A DNA stretch of 42,975 bases from Chitinophaga pinensis (lineage in GTDB: Bacteria > Bacteroidota > Bacteroidia > Chitinophagales > CAMDFR01). This document shows positions 17,573-26,809 of this stretch, in pieces. Numbering within the stretch: the first letter of the stretch is position 1; every line of letters begins with the position of its first letter. The notes below the pieces were generated by a model. It was not told the DNA's origin, did not search any database, and saw only the letters and a list, made by a program, of their open reading frames with translations. The stretch lies in the NCBI GenBank assembly GCA_945897725.1, contig CAMDFR010000023.1, positions 1-42,975 of the forward strand, given 5' to 3'. A program made the position numbers and the translations under genes.

Positions 17573-18928
17573 ATGCAATTACAAGAATTAACCGCCATTT
17601 CGCCGATTGACGGACGATACAGAAGCAAGGTAGAACCTTTGTCCAACTATTTCTCAGAATTTGCGCTCATCAAATATCGAATAAGGGTAGAAATTGAATA
17701 TTTCATTGCGCTAGCAAATGCTGGTATTGAACAACTCAAAGACTATGATCCTGTCAACAACGAAAATCTTCGAAATCTATACAGAAATTTAAGTCTGGCA
17801 GATGCTCAAAAAATCAAGAATACAGAGCAAATCACGAATCACGACGTAAAGGCAGTAGAATATTTTATTAAAGACAAGATGGATACTTTGAATCTTGGAA
17901 AGGTGAAGGAATTCATTCATTTTGGACTAACCTCCCAAGATATCAATAATACCGCCGTGCCAATGAGTCTGAGAGATGCCATGCATGATATCATATTGCC
18001 TTCTATCGAGCAATTGTGTGTGAAGATACAACAGATGGCAGTAGCGTATAAGGCCATTAGCATGTTAGCGAAAACCCATGGTCAGCCCGCCTCACCAACC
18101 AACTTAGGAAAAGAGATGATGGTGTTTGTAGAGAGAATTGAAAATCAAGTAGAATTATTGAAGAAAATTCCCTTCAGTGGTAAGTTTGGAGGTGCAACAG
18201 GAAACTTTAATGCCCATCAAGTAGCTTATCCTACTTTTGATTGGATTCAATTCGGCAATCAATTTTTACAAGACTCATTGGGACTGGGTAGGCAGCAATT
18301 TACCACACAAATTGAGCATTATGATATGATGGCTGCCTTGTTTGACAATCTGAAAAGAATCAATACTATATTGATTGACTTTTGCAGAGACCTTTGGGCC
18401 TATATCTCTATGGAGTATTTTAAACAGAAGATCAATGCCAATGAAGTTGGCAGCTCTGCTATGCCGCATAAAGTGAACCCCATTGATTTTGAAAATGCGG
18501 AGGGGAATTTAGGTATGGCAAACGCTTTTTTCGAACACCTTTCAGCTAAGTTACCTATATCAAGACTTCAGAGAGATTTAACAGATTCTACCGTCACTAG
18601 AAACATAGGTGTGCCATTTGCGCATGTCCTCATATCAATACAATCCATAGAAAAAGGAATGTCTAAGTTATTGCTGAATCAAGAGGCTATAGATAGGGAT
18701 TTAGAAAATAATTGTATGGTTGTTGCGGAGGCTATTCAAACCATTCTGAGGCGCGAAAGCTATCCGAATCCTTACGAGAAATTGAAGGAACTCACAAGAA
18801 CCAATGAAAAAGTAACCATGAAAAAAATTCATGCTTTCATTGAAAAATTAGATGTTAATGAATTGATTAAAAGTGAGTTAAGACTAATAGATCCATCTAA
18901 CTACGCAGGAGTAACCAAGCCATTTTAG
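17573..18928 (+). CDS. purB: Adenylosuccinate lyase
   Basis: The enzyme acts twice in purine synthesis: it splits SAICAR to AICAR and adenylosuccinate to AMP, releasing fumarate. From the ATG at 17573 it has 451 residues and starts MQLQELTAISPIDGRYRSK, where the family starts. A TTG 51 bases upstream would add an unconserved leader and overlap a promoter box. The superfamily signature is SSAMPHKVNP (about 294-303), with TSQDINNTA near 117-125 and the catalytic-loop segment KTHGQPASPT. Length is close to the E. coli-type enzyme of about 456 residues. It is a single gene, divergent from topA. Confidence 0.97.
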   Translation: MQLQELTAISPIDGRYRSKVEPLSNYFSEFALIKYRIRVEIEYFIALANAGIEQLKDYDPVNNENLRNLYRNLSLADAQKIKNTEQITNHDVKAVEYFIKDKMDTLNLGKVKEFIHFGLTSQDINNTAVPMSLRDAMHDIILPSIEQLCVKIQQMAVAYKAISMLAKTHGQPASPTNLGKEMMVFVERIENQVELLKKIPFSGKFGGATGNFNAHQVAYPTFDWIQFGNQFLQDSLGLGRQQFTTQIEHYDMMAALFDNLKRINTILIDFCRDLWAYISMEYFKQKINANEVGSSAMPHKVNPIDFENAEGNLGMANAFFEHLSAKLPISRLQRDLTDSTVTRNIGVPFAHVLISIQSIEKGMSKLLLNQEAIDRDLENNCMVVAEAIQTILRRESYPNPYEKLKELTRTNEKVTMKKIHAFIEKLDVNELIKSELRLIDPSNYAGVTKPF

Positions 18929-18991
18929 TTTAAGCCTTTATCATTCTTTATTTTAGGTAGCTCTTTTATCATCCTTTTTTGGTGATATTAG

Positions 18992-19022
18992 TTTGTATAT
19001 TTAATTTAAATGCGTACTTTTG
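18992..19022 (+). promoter_or_regulatory. Promoter of rpsA
   Basis: TTTG (18992-18995) and TACTTTTG (19015-19022) are separated by 19 bases, exactly the Bacteroidota consensus. Transcription should start within the following ten bases and give a leader of about 85 nucleotides. Confidence 0.75.
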
Positions 19023-19060
19023 CACCCCCTAAAAGAGGGAGATTAAATTTTTAACCTTCT

Positions 19061-19090
19061 CGAAAAGCATTTTAAAAATCAATGCTTTCG
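19061..19090 (+). promoter_or_regulatory. Hairpin in the rpsA leader
   Basis: CGAAAAGCATT and AATGCTTTCG pair as a 10-base-pair stem with one bulged A, around a nine-base AT loop. The stem ends 22 bases before the TTG start of rpsA. There is no Shine-Dalgarno sequence. A hairpin this close to a ribosomal protein start could serve in S1 autoregulation, which is inference. Confidence 0.45.
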
Positions 19091-19112
19091 ATACAAACAA
19101 GAACAACAAATT

Positions 19113-21047
19113 TTGAACAACGAAGAAACAAACAACGAAGAAGTTACGTCGGTAGAAACAGCAGCTGTGGTTGAAACGGCAGCGGTTACGCCTAGAAAAA
19201 AGCCAGTATTTATTGAAACTGCCCATGATGATTTTGACTGGGATACTGATAAACGTGGTGCAGGTAGATATGATATGGAAGTTAAAAAGGCTATGGAAAT
19301 TGAGTATGATAGCACTATTAGCATCATTAACAATAGTGAAATTGTACCTGGAACTGTAGCAAGTATTACATCATCCGATGTAGTATTGAATATTGGATTC
19401 AAATCAGATGGTTTGGTATCTCTTTCTGAATTTAGAGATATGCCAGATTTGAAAGTTGGTGACAAGGTGAATGTTTATGTAGTATCAAAGGAAGACTCTA
19501 AAGGTCAATTGGTATTATCTCGTAAAAACGCTAAGTTATTAGATGCATGGGAAAGTATTTGTGATGCCTATAAAAATGACATCATTGTTAAAGGACAAAT
19601 TACAAGTAAAACCAAAGGAGGTCTTATTGCCAATGTATTTGGATTGGATACATTCTTACCAGGTTCTCAAATTGATGTTAAACCAATTACTGATTATGAT
19701 ATCTATGTTGGTAAAACAATGGAATTTAAGATTGTTAAAATTAATGAAATCATTAAAAATGCTGTCGTTTCTCACAAGGCTTTGATTGAAAGTGATATTG
19801 AAGATCAACGTCAAGAGATCATTTCTAAATTAGAAAAAGGCCAAGTCCTTGAAGGAACCATCAAAAACATTACTGATTTTGGAGCATTTATTGATTTAGG
19901 TGGTGTTGATGGTTTGTTATACATTACAGATATTTCATGGGGTAGAATCAATCATCCAAATGAAGTGTTGGAAATGAACCAAAAACTGAACATTGTAGTG
20001 TTGGATTTTGATGATAACAAAAAAAGAATTTCATTAGGCTTAAAACAATTGACTCCTCATCCATGGGATGCTGCTTCAGCAAACATTGAATTAGGTCAAA
20101 AAGTGAGTGGTAAGATTGTTAATATTGAAGATTACGGCGCTTTCTTAGAACTTAGCCCTGGAGTAGAAGGATTGATTCACGTTTCAGAAGTTAGTTGGAG
20201 CAGTCAACCTATCAACTCTAGAGATTTCTTCAAATTGGGAGATACTTACGAGGCTGTAGTGATGACTATTGACAAAGATGATAGAAAAATGTCTTTATCG
20301 ATCAAAAGAATGACTCAAGATCCTTGGGAAAAAACAGTTGGAAATTACACTATTGGTTCTAAACATTTAGGATTAGTAAAAAACATCACTCCATATGGTG
20401 TGTTTGTTGAACTTGAAGATGGTGTTGGTGGAATGATTCACATTTCTGATTTGTCTTGGACCAAACGATATAATCACCCTAATGAATTTACAAAAGTTGG
20501 AGATAAATTAGACGTTGTTATTTTGGAGGTTGATAGTGATGGCAGAAAATTATCACTCGGTCATAAGCAAATAGAAGAAGATCCATGGGATAGCTTCGAA
20601 AATGTATTTCCTGTAGGCTCTAACCATGAGGCTACTGTACTTGACAAAGACGACAAAGGTGCAAAAGTATTGTTACCATATGGTGTTGAAGGTTATGCAC
20701 CTGGAAAACATTTGAAAAAACAAGATGGCAGCACTGCAGTAAATGAAGAAAAGATTCCTGTAACAATTATTGATTTCAATAGAAATGATAAAAAAATCTT
20801 AGTTTCTCACTTACGTTTCTGGGAAGATCAAATACGTGATGTACAAAATGTAGAAAGAGCTACTAAAAATGCTGAAACTGATGAAGCAAGAAAAGTTGCT
20901 AAATCTATCAATAGTAAGAATGAAAAATCTACTTTAGGTGATTTATCTGCATTGAGCGATTTGAAAAATCAGATGGATGCAGATGCAAAATCAAAATCTA
21001 CTTTAAAAGGTGATGATGCAGCTTCTACTGAAGCTCCTGCTGAATAA
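19113..21047 (+). CDS. rpsA: 30S ribosomal protein S1
   Basis: The 644-residue protein holds six S1 (OB-fold) domains. Their starts are near EIVPGTVASI, DIIVKGQITS, GQVLEGTIKN, GQKVSGKIVN, GSKHLGLVKN and GSNHEATVLD. Domains 3 to 5 carry the classic GAFI/GVFV and ISW/VSW signatures. S1 brings mRNA to the 30S subunit, important in Bacteroidota where Shine-Dalgarno sequences are scarce. The first ATG is over 50 codons into the conserved protein, so the TTG at 19113 is the likely start; it is preceded by an open frame back to 19047 lacking other good starts. The N-terminus is acidic and Glu/Thr-rich. A strong promoter, a leader hairpin and a strong terminator frame it as a single-gene unit. Confidence 0.96.
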   Translation: MNNEETNNEEVTSVETAAVVETAAVTPRKKPVFIETAHDDFDWDTDKRGAGRYDMEVKKAMEIEYDSTISIINNSEIVPGTVASITSSDVVLNIGFKSDGLVSLSEFRDMPDLKVGDKVNVYVVSKEDSKGQLVLSRKNAKLLDAWESICDAYKNDIIVKGQITSKTKGGLIANVFGLDTFLPGSQIDVKPITDYDIYVGKTMEFKIVKINEIIKNAVVSHKALIESDIEDQRQEIISKLEKGQVLEGTIKNITDFGAFIDLGGVDGLLYITDISWGRINHPNEVLEMNQKLNIVVLDFDDNKKRISLGLKQLTPHPWDAASANIELGQKVSGKIVNIEDYGAFLELSPGVEGLIHVSEVSWSSQPINSRDFFKLGDTYEAVVMTIDKDDRKMSLSIKRMTQDPWEKTVGNYTIGSKHLGLVKNITPYGVFVELEDGVGGMIHISDLSWTKRYNHPNEFTKVGDKLDVVILEVDSDGRKLSLGHKQIEEDPWDSFENVFPVGSNHEATVLDKDDKGAKVLLPYGVEGYAPGKHLKKQDGSTAVNEEKIPVTIIDFNRNDKKILVSHLRFWEDQIRDVQNVERATKNAETDEARKVAKSINSKNEKSTLGDLSALSDLKNQMDADAKSKSTLKGDDAASTEAPAE

Positions 21048-21070
21048 CTTTTAACTGTCAAATTAAAGAG

Positions 21071-21104
21071 AGAGCTTATCTTCACAGATAAGCTCTTTTT
21101 TTTT
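21071..21104 (+). terminator. Rho-independent terminator of rpsA
   Basis: AGAGCTTATCT and AGATAAGCTCT form a perfect 11-base-pair stem with a TCAC loop, followed by nine T residues. It lies 24 bases after the rpsA stop codon. Confidence 0.95.
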
Positions 21105-21245
21105 GTGAATCTTCGATATTTCTACTTTTAAAAGCCAATAAGATTTATTGATCCTTAAAATTTTCAACTTTGATGTATCAAATAATTTAATTTTGAAACA
21201 GATTATTCAAACCAAACTAAAATTGTACTCCTAAGTATTGAAATC

Positions 21246-21659
21246 ATGGAAAGAAAAGTCAATAAAATATTGCTCATTGACGATAGTGAAGCGATCAATT
21301 TCATAAACAGTTATGTGCTACAAGAACTCGATTGTGCTAGAGAAATTATCATTAAAGACAATGCTGAAGATGCCATCGCGTTTCTGCTTCATTGTGTGGA
21401 TAATGGAATAGCGTTGCCAGAACTCATATTCATTGACATAAACATGCCTAGAATGGATGGATGGGAGTTTATGGATGAATATAAAAAGATAGACTTAAAT
21501 CTTAGAAATCAAAGCTTAGTATTCTTATTAACGAGTTCAATAGATCCATCCGATATGGCAAAAGCAAAAGCTATTGAAGAGATTAAGGAGTTAAGGGATA
21601 AACCAATAGACGAAAAACTGGTTCTTGAGATTTTTGATAAATATATAAATGTTCATTAA
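21246..21659 (+). CDS. Stand-alone CheY-like response regulator
   Basis: The 137-residue protein is a single receiver domain. The acidic pair is in LLIDDSEA (Asp about 11-12), the phospho-acceptor Asp is in FIDINMPRMDG (about 65), the Thr/Ser switch is in LLTSSID and the conserved Lys is in RDKPI. There is no output domain. A Gly-Ala-rich inserted loop before beta 3 (LHCVDNGIALPELIFID) resembles the Rcp1-like receivers common in Bacteroidota, which usually pair with PAS or phytochrome-type kinases. No kinase gene adjoins; the kinase at 423-2108 is 19 kb away. It precedes acs by 78 bases. Confidence 0.92.
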   Translation: MERKVNKILLIDDSEAINFINSYVLQELDCAREIIIKDNAEDAIAFLLHCVDNGIALPELIFIDINMPRMDGWEFMDEYKKIDLNLRNQSLVFLLTSSIDPSDMAKAKAIEEIKELRDKPIDEKLVLEIFDKYINVH

Positions 21660-21737
21660 ATATGAGCTTAGTATAAATTTGTGAGCGTTTCATAGAAATT
21701 ATTCTATGATGATTATACTGTGTCGTTAATTACTTTT

Positions 21738-23639
21738 ATGATAGAAACTATTCAATCAATGTCGGATTATCATACTGCTTATCAAAGAAGCATAGATAAA
21801 CCAGAGGAATTTTGGTCTGAAATTGCAGAAAATTTTTCATGGTACAGAAAATGGAATGATGTTTTAAAATGGGATTTTAGTACTGCAGAGGTGAAATGGT
21901 TTGATGGAGCACTTTGTAATATCACAAGCAATTGTATTGATAGATTTGCCTTACTGACACCACATAAGAGTGCTATTATTTGGGAAGCCAATAGTCCACA
22001 ACAACAATCAAAAAGATACTCCTTTAAAGAACTTCAAATAGAAGTAGCAAAATTTGCCAATGTGCTGAAGAGCCTTGGAGTAAAGAAAGGAGATAGAGTA
22101 GCAATCTACCTTCCTATGTTAATCGAAGGAGCCATAGCGATGTTAGCTTGTGCTAGGATTGGGGCAGTGCACATAGTCATTTTTGCCGGCTTTTCCTCAG
22201 AATCTATCATCGATAGAGTGAACGACTGCGATGCTAAAGTAATTATAACAGCAGATTCAATGGTTCGTGGCGAAAAAAAGATCTCTTTAAAAGAGATTGT
22301 AGATGAAGCAATTGGTCAGGTACCACAAATCGAGTATTGTATTGTGTTGAAAAGAGGAGAGGACAATATTGAGATGAAGCATGGTAAAGATTTATGGTGG
22401 CATGATCTTATGCTACATGCCGATTCTATTTGTGAACCGGAGCAGATGAATGCAGAAGATCCATTATTTATACTTTACACATCAGGGTCAACTGGAAAAC
22501 CAAAAGGCGTTTTACATACAGTCGGTGGATATATGGTCTATGCAGCTTATACGTTTGCAAATGTTTTCAATATTCAAAAAGATGATATATTTTGGTGCAC
22601 TGCAGATATAGGTTGGATAACTGGACATAGTTATAGTTTATATGGCTCCTTGTTAAATGGAACTACCACCGTTTTTTTTGAAGGCGTACCGACCTATCCA
22701 GATCATGGCCGTTTTTGGGATGTTATTGATAAACATAAAATTAGCATCTTGTATACTGCGCCAACGGCAATTAGAGCATTAGAGAGTTTTGGAGATTCTA
22801 TTTTTAAAGATAAAAACTTAAGTAGCCTGCGTGTCTTGGGTTCGGTAGGAGAGCCAATTAATGAAGAGGCGTGGCATTGGTACCATAAGAATGTAGGAAA
22901 GGGCAACTGTCCGATTGTAGATACTTGGTGGCAAACAGAAACGGGAGGCATTTTGATTTCTCCCATTGCTAATGTTACGAACTTAATACCTGCCTTTGCA
23001 ACACTACCACTACCAGGCGTACAGCCTATACTTGTGAATGAAAAGGGGGAAGAAATGATTGGAAACAATGTAGAGGGCAACCTATGTATCAAATTTCCTT
23101 GGCCTGGCATGGCTAGAACCATATATAAAAACCATGGCAGATTTGTTGAAACATACTTTAGTATGTTCCCAAGGCTCTACTTCACAGGAGATGGTTGCAA
23201 AAGAAATGAGGATGGGTTTTATAGAATAACTGGCAGAGTAGATGATGTCATTAATGTTTCTGGTCATCGAATAGGCACTGGGGAGGTAGAGGATGCGGTT
23301 GGGTCACATCCGAATATTGTAGAATGCGCTGTTGTTGGATTTCATCATGAGATAAAAGGTCAGGCCCTTTACATCTTTGCAGTGTGTATAGATGCGCCAA
23401 TGCAAGTTGCAGCATTGAAAAAGGAAGTAGAAACATTAATCACTACTAAAATCGGTATTTTCGCTCGTCCAGATAAAATTCAGATTGTTAAGAATCTTCC
23501 CAAAACTAGATCTGGTAAAATTGTGAGAAGACTGTTAAGAAAGATAGCAGAGGATGATATTAGTAATTTAGGGGACATCTCTACGTTAGTGGATGCTGAT
23601 ATAATCAGTGAAATCATCGCTGGTAAAATGAGTGTTTAG
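21738..23639 (+). CDS. acs: Acetyl-CoA synthetase, AMP-forming
   Basis: The enzyme activates acetate to acetyl-CoA through acetyl-AMP. From the ATG at 21738 it has 633 residues (MIETIQSMSDYHTAYQRSID); a GTG 18 bases upstream and an ATG at 21759 are alternatives. The start of the alignment with known enzymes (IETIQSMSDYHTAY) favours 21738. The adenylation P-loop is YTSGSTGKPKG (about 247-257), the acetate-pocket region is DTWWQTETGG, and the hinge is YRITGRVDDVINVSGHRIG. The C-terminal lysine in KTRSGKIVRR (about Lys594) is the residue that protein acetylation switches off in homologues. Length fits the family. Confidence 0.96.
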   Translation: MIETIQSMSDYHTAYQRSIDKPEEFWSEIAENFSWYRKWNDVLKWDFSTAEVKWFDGALCNITSNCIDRFALLTPHKSAIIWEANSPQQQSKRYSFKELQIEVAKFANVLKSLGVKKGDRVAIYLPMLIEGAIAMLACARIGAVHIVIFAGFSSESIIDRVNDCDAKVIITADSMVRGEKKISLKEIVDEAIGQVPQIEYCIVLKRGEDNIEMKHGKDLWWHDLMLHADSICEPEQMNAEDPLFILYTSGSTGKPKGVLHTVGGYMVYAAYTFANVFNIQKDDIFWCTADIGWITGHSYSLYGSLLNGTTTVFFEGVPTYPDHGRFWDVIDKHKISILYTAPTAIRALESFGDSIFKDKNLSSLRVLGSVGEPINEEAWHWYHKNVGKGNCPIVDTWWQTETGGILISPIANVTNLIPAFATLPLPGVQPILVNEKGEEMIGNNVEGNLCIKFPWPGMARTIYKNHGRFVETYFSMFPRLYFTGDGCKRNEDGFYRITGRVDDVINVSGHRIGTGEVEDAVGSHPNIVECAVVGFHHEIKGQALYIFAVCIDAPMQVAALKKEVETLITTKIGIFARPDKIQIVKNLPKTRSGKIVRRLLRKIAEDDISNLGDISTLVDADIISEIIAGKMSV

Positions 23640-23737
23640 GTATTTTAGGCATACAAAAGGAATTATATTCCGGCGAACGTCATAATAGTTCTGATATAAA
23701 TCATGTTTAATAATTTTTTTTCCGAACAAATTAATCC

Positions 23738-23745
23738 TATTTTTG
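23738..23745 (+). promoter_or_regulatory. Candidate -7 box upstream of the FTR1 gene
   Basis: TATTTTTG matches TANNTTTG, 28 bases before the TTG start. The -33 region is a T run without a clear TTTG, so support is partial. Confidence 0.4.
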
Positions 23746-23773
23746 TATTATTTATACAAATTCTAAATAAGCA

Positions 23774-25678
23774 TTGAAGAAAATACTATTTACTATTATA
23801 GTAACCTTATCGAATCTTTTTGCGTTTTCGAATAATAAGAATGAGATAAGGTCAGTGATTCACCTCATAGACTATGTAAGTAATGATTATGATGGAGCCG
23901 TAAAGGATGGTAAAGTGTTCAGTGTACAAGAGTATAGTGAGCTGACAGAATTCAATAACAAACTTATTGCTAAGTCACATGAAATTCAATTAGATACAAA
24001 CAAAGAGTTAAGTAATGAATTAATAAAATTTCATGGGCTAGTTGCTTCCAAAGCAAGTGTCGACAGCGTAAAAAAATCTGGATTTCTCTGTAAATCTCTA
24101 ATAGTTACCACTACGGGTTATGTATCTTATCCTTCTAGATGGTTTGACTTGGAAAGTGCTAAACAAGTTTATGCTTCCAATTGTGCTAAATGTCATGGGC
24201 AAGACGGTACAGGCAATGGGCTAGAAGGTGTGGGACTTCTGCCACCACCAAGAAATTTTTATGAAGAAGAAAGAATGCAAGGGATTTCACCTTCTAATGC
24301 TTACAATACAATAAGACTAGGTATCGAAGGTACGGGCATGAAAGGATTCAATACTTTGTCTGATGCTGAAGTATGGGATCTATCATTTTATGTGGTTTCT
24401 CTCCGGTATTCAAAGCTAAATCCTACACTTCTTAAAGTCAAGAGAGCTAAGCTTATTGATAAAATATCCTTAGAACAACTTGCTGAAAGTAGCGATTATG
24501 CACTTAGAACGAATTACAATATTAAGGATAAAGAAGAGATAGCATCCTTAAGATTATTGACTCCTGATATAGATAAGAAGCAATATTTGGAGGTCGCAAA
24601 GGCATTATTAGATCAAGCGTACTCGGCTTATATCAATAATAACTATAGTGATGCTGAAAATAAGGGTGTAATGGCATATCTAGAAGGGATAGAACCAGTT
24701 GAATTACAAATTAAATCATTGCAACCACACCTAGTGGCTGAGCTCGAAAAAGTAATGATGCTTGTTCGAAAAAACATCAATGATAAAGTTAGTAATGACT
24801 TGCTGAAGAAAAATATAGACCAAGCAAAGGCCACCATCGACAGGGCTACATTATTACTAAAATCAGAGAAAAAATCAGCTTTATGGACTTTTTTTATGAG
24901 TTTCACCATCATCATAAGAGAAGCACTGGAAGCGATGCTTATTTTGGTTATCTTAATAAATTTAGTACGATCTGCCAATGCTCAAAAGGCAATGAAATGG
25001 ATTAATTTAGGATGGATTTCGGCCATCGGAATGGGTGCGATTGCATGGATTTTTAGTGAGAAATTAGTGTCAATTGGTATGGGTAAGATAGAATTTTTTG
25101 AAGGAATGGTTTCTATTTTTTCTGTAATCCTTGTTTTATATATTGGATTCTGGATGCATAGTCATACAGAAATAAATAAATGGAAGGTGTTTGTTGATGA
25201 AAAGATAGGCAAGTTGATTCGTTCAGGAAACTATAAAGGCTTAGCGCTCTTATCTTTCATTGTTGTTGGTCGCGAAGTATTCGAATCTGTATTGTTTCTT
25301 ACGGCCATTTCTGCAAATAAGGCTGAATCAGGTAATAATCACTTACCAATCATTCTCGGTGCGATTGCCTCTGTCTTGACTGTGATCGTAATTTCGTATA
25401 TATTTATTAATGTCTCCAAAAATGTACCAATTAGAAAATTACTTAGATACTCCTCAATTGTCTTGGGTTTACTAGCAGTCATTTTAGTTGGAAAGTCAGC
25501 ACATTCCTTTCAAGAAACAGGTAATTTGTCAATACATGCCCTTCCATTCGATTACAAAAATGATGTATTGGGTATTTTTCCAACGGTAGAAACCACACTT
25601 CTACAGGTGATTATTTTTACATTGGTCTTTTTATTTCTATTTGCATATAAGCCAAAATCCAAGCCAGTCATATCTTAA
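23774..25678 (+). CDS. Cytochrome c/FTR1-family iron permease fusion
   Basis: The 634-residue protein joins a haem-c domain to an FTR1-type iron permease. A signal peptide (about 1-20) leads to a helical periplasmic region. The haem site is CAKCH (137-141), and Met189 in GTGMKGF is the likely axial ligand. After another helical stretch come about seven membrane helices from residue 373. Two permease motifs are present: REALE (382-386) and REVFE (500-504), both of the REXXE type needed for iron passage. The haem domain probably handles Fe(II)/Fe(III) redox at the pore. The start is TTG at 23774, as no ATG fits the signal peptide. It opens a same-strand group with an unknown exported protein and a haem/copper protein. 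Confidence 0.9.
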   Translation: MKKILFTIIVTLSNLFAFSNNKNEIRSVIHLIDYVSNDYDGAVKDGKVFSVQEYSELTEFNNKLIAKSHEIQLDTNKELSNELIKFHGLVASKASVDSVKKSGFLCKSLIVTTTGYVSYPSRWFDLESAKQVYASNCAKCHGQDGTGNGLEGVGLLPPPRNFYEEERMQGISPSNAYNTIRLGIEGTGMKGFNTLSDAEVWDLSFYVVSLRYSKLNPTLLKVKRAKLIDKISLEQLAESSDYALRTNYNIKDKEEIASLRLLTPDIDKKQYLEVAKALLDQAYSAYINNNYSDAENKGVMAYLEGIEPVELQIKSLQPHLVAELEKVMMLVRKNINDKVSNDLLKKNIDQAKATIDRATLLLKSEKKSALWTFFMSFTIIIREALEAMLILVILINLVRSANAQKAMKWINLGWISAIGMGAIAWIFSEKLVSIGMGKIEFFEGMVSIFSVILVLYIGFWMHSHTEINKWKVFVDEKIGKLIRSGNYKGLALLSFIVVGREVFESVLFLTAISANKAESGNNHLPIILGAIASVLTVIVISYIFINVSKNVPIRKLLRYSSIVLGLLAVILVGKSAHSFQETGNLSIHALPFDYKNDVLGIFPTVETTLLQVIIFTLVFLFLFAYKPKSKPVIS

Positions 25679-25744
25679 AGCATTGTTGTAACCTTTTGTG
25701 TCCAGTTTAGTATAAGGTTTAAAGTAGAAGTGTTGATTATTTTT

Positions 25745-25777
25745 TTTGTTGCAATTCATCAAAATCATATACTTTTA
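25745..25777 (+). promoter_or_regulatory. Candidate promoter upstream of the 25850 gene
   Basis: TTTG (25745-25748) and TACTTTTA (25770-25777) are 21 bases apart. The second box differs from TANNTTTG only in its last base. It would give a leader of about 65 bases. Confidence 0.4.
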
Positions 25778-25849
25778 TAAACTGTAAATTAATTTTAAAT
25801 AATTTGCGCGCATCAAACGTTATAACAGTAAAACTACAAAATACCAAAA

Positions 25850-26719
25850 ATGAGACATAACCTAAAAGTTGTATTTGCCCTTTTTCTTATTTTAGCCACT
25901 TTACCTAGACTTCAAGCGCAGAGCCAAACAGAGCAAACAAATGACATTTTAAAAGATGTTAATTTTGATGATGCCACGGCAGCAATTCAAGATGTTGATA
26001 TATCTACCTATATCAGAGATATTACAGGCGATTTAGAGGCATTGGATGAGAAGTTTACTGCCGATAGTTTAGCCTTATCTGAAACATATATCAACTTTAG
26101 ACTTCAAAAAGTACAAGAATTGGTTAATAAACCAGGCGGTGATTGTATGACTAAGTACGATTTGATTGCTTACAAAGGACAAATTTTCTCTGAGGTATCA
26201 TTAAAAGGCCTTAATCCATATATTCTAAAGTTAAGAGCAATGATTTTAGAAAAAAGAAACACTAGAAAATCAATTTATGACAAGATGGTGGCAGACGCTA
26301 ATGAAGTCTTTTTGAATGCTGAAAAAGCTAAAGAAAATGCCATAAGTTTAAAAATGGCAAAAACAATGGTGAAAGGTCGTCAAGATTCTATGTTTGTTTA
26401 TGTGAATTCCTTAGCAGCCATGGAAAATTATAATATTACCAAACTTCAAGGACTTGAAACAGCAAAAAACCTCAGCATCAGAAACTCTTTGGAGCCTGTT
26501 GAGGCAACAAAAGCTGGAAGGGGTGTGATTTGCTTTAAAATGCAGATTAAAAAAATTCCAGATCCTGTTGCTATACCTGTTTCTTCAGAAGGAAGCGCAG
26601 AAAATGCTGATGGCAATAATTTGAATGGAAATGAAAATACAGAAGGAGGTACCACCGATGGTAGTCAGTCTGTAGACGGCACAGCACCTGTCTTAGATGA
26701 AAATGGTAATCCTCAATAA
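25850..26719 (+). CDS. Exported helical protein of unknown function
   Basis: I do not recognise this 289-residue protein. It has a signal peptide (MRHNLKVVFALFLILATLPR, cut after LQA near residue 24). Residues about 30-215 are mainly charged helix with coiled-coil-like spacing and contain only two cysteines, in GGDCMTKYD and GVICFKMQI, which could form a disulfide. From about residue 235 the chain turns into low-complexity Asn/Gly/Glu/Thr sequence (NADGNNLNGNENTEGGTTDG) and ends at PQ with no T9SS motif. It lies between the FTR1 permease and the haem/copper protein on the same strand and ends in its own terminator. A periplasmic or surface role with those neighbours is only inferred from position. 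Confidence 0.8.
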   Translation: MRHNLKVVFALFLILATLPRLQAQSQTEQTNDILKDVNFDDATAAIQDVDISTYIRDITGDLEALDEKFTADSLALSETYINFRLQKVQELVNKPGGDCMTKYDLIAYKGQIFSEVSLKGLNPYILKLRAMILEKRNTRKSIYDKMVADANEVFLNAEKAKENAISLKMAKTMVKGRQDSMFVYVNSLAAMENYNITKLQGLETAKNLSIRNSLEPVEATKAGRGVICFKMQIKKIPDPVAIPVSSEGSAENADGNNLNGNENTEGGTTDGSQSVDGTAPVLDENGNPQ

Positions 26720-26738
26720 TAAATAATTAATTACATGA

Positions 26739-26767
26739 AACAGGGGACCATTCTCCTGTTTTTTTTT
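26739..26767 (+). terminator. Terminator after the 25850 gene
   Basis: AACAGGGGA and TCTCCTGTT form a stem with a small internal irregularity around CCAT, followed by a run of T residues (26759-26767). It lies 20 bases after the stop codon. Confidence 0.7.
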
Positions 26768-26809
26768 GTTCAAATGTCTCACACTTTCGAACGCATCTAA
26801 AAAAACAAC

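Noticed and set aside
19079..19465. Minus-strand 128-codon frame over the start of rpsA
   Set aside because: Antisense shadow; Ser/Ile-rich composition and no motif.
21159..21195. Promoter for the receiver gene (TTTG at 21169 and TAATTTTG at 21188)
   Set aside because: The spacing is 15 bases, outside the 19-21 bases of the consensus.
22703..23122. Minus-strand 139-codon frame within acs
   Set aside because: Antisense to a fully conserved enzyme core; no independent support.
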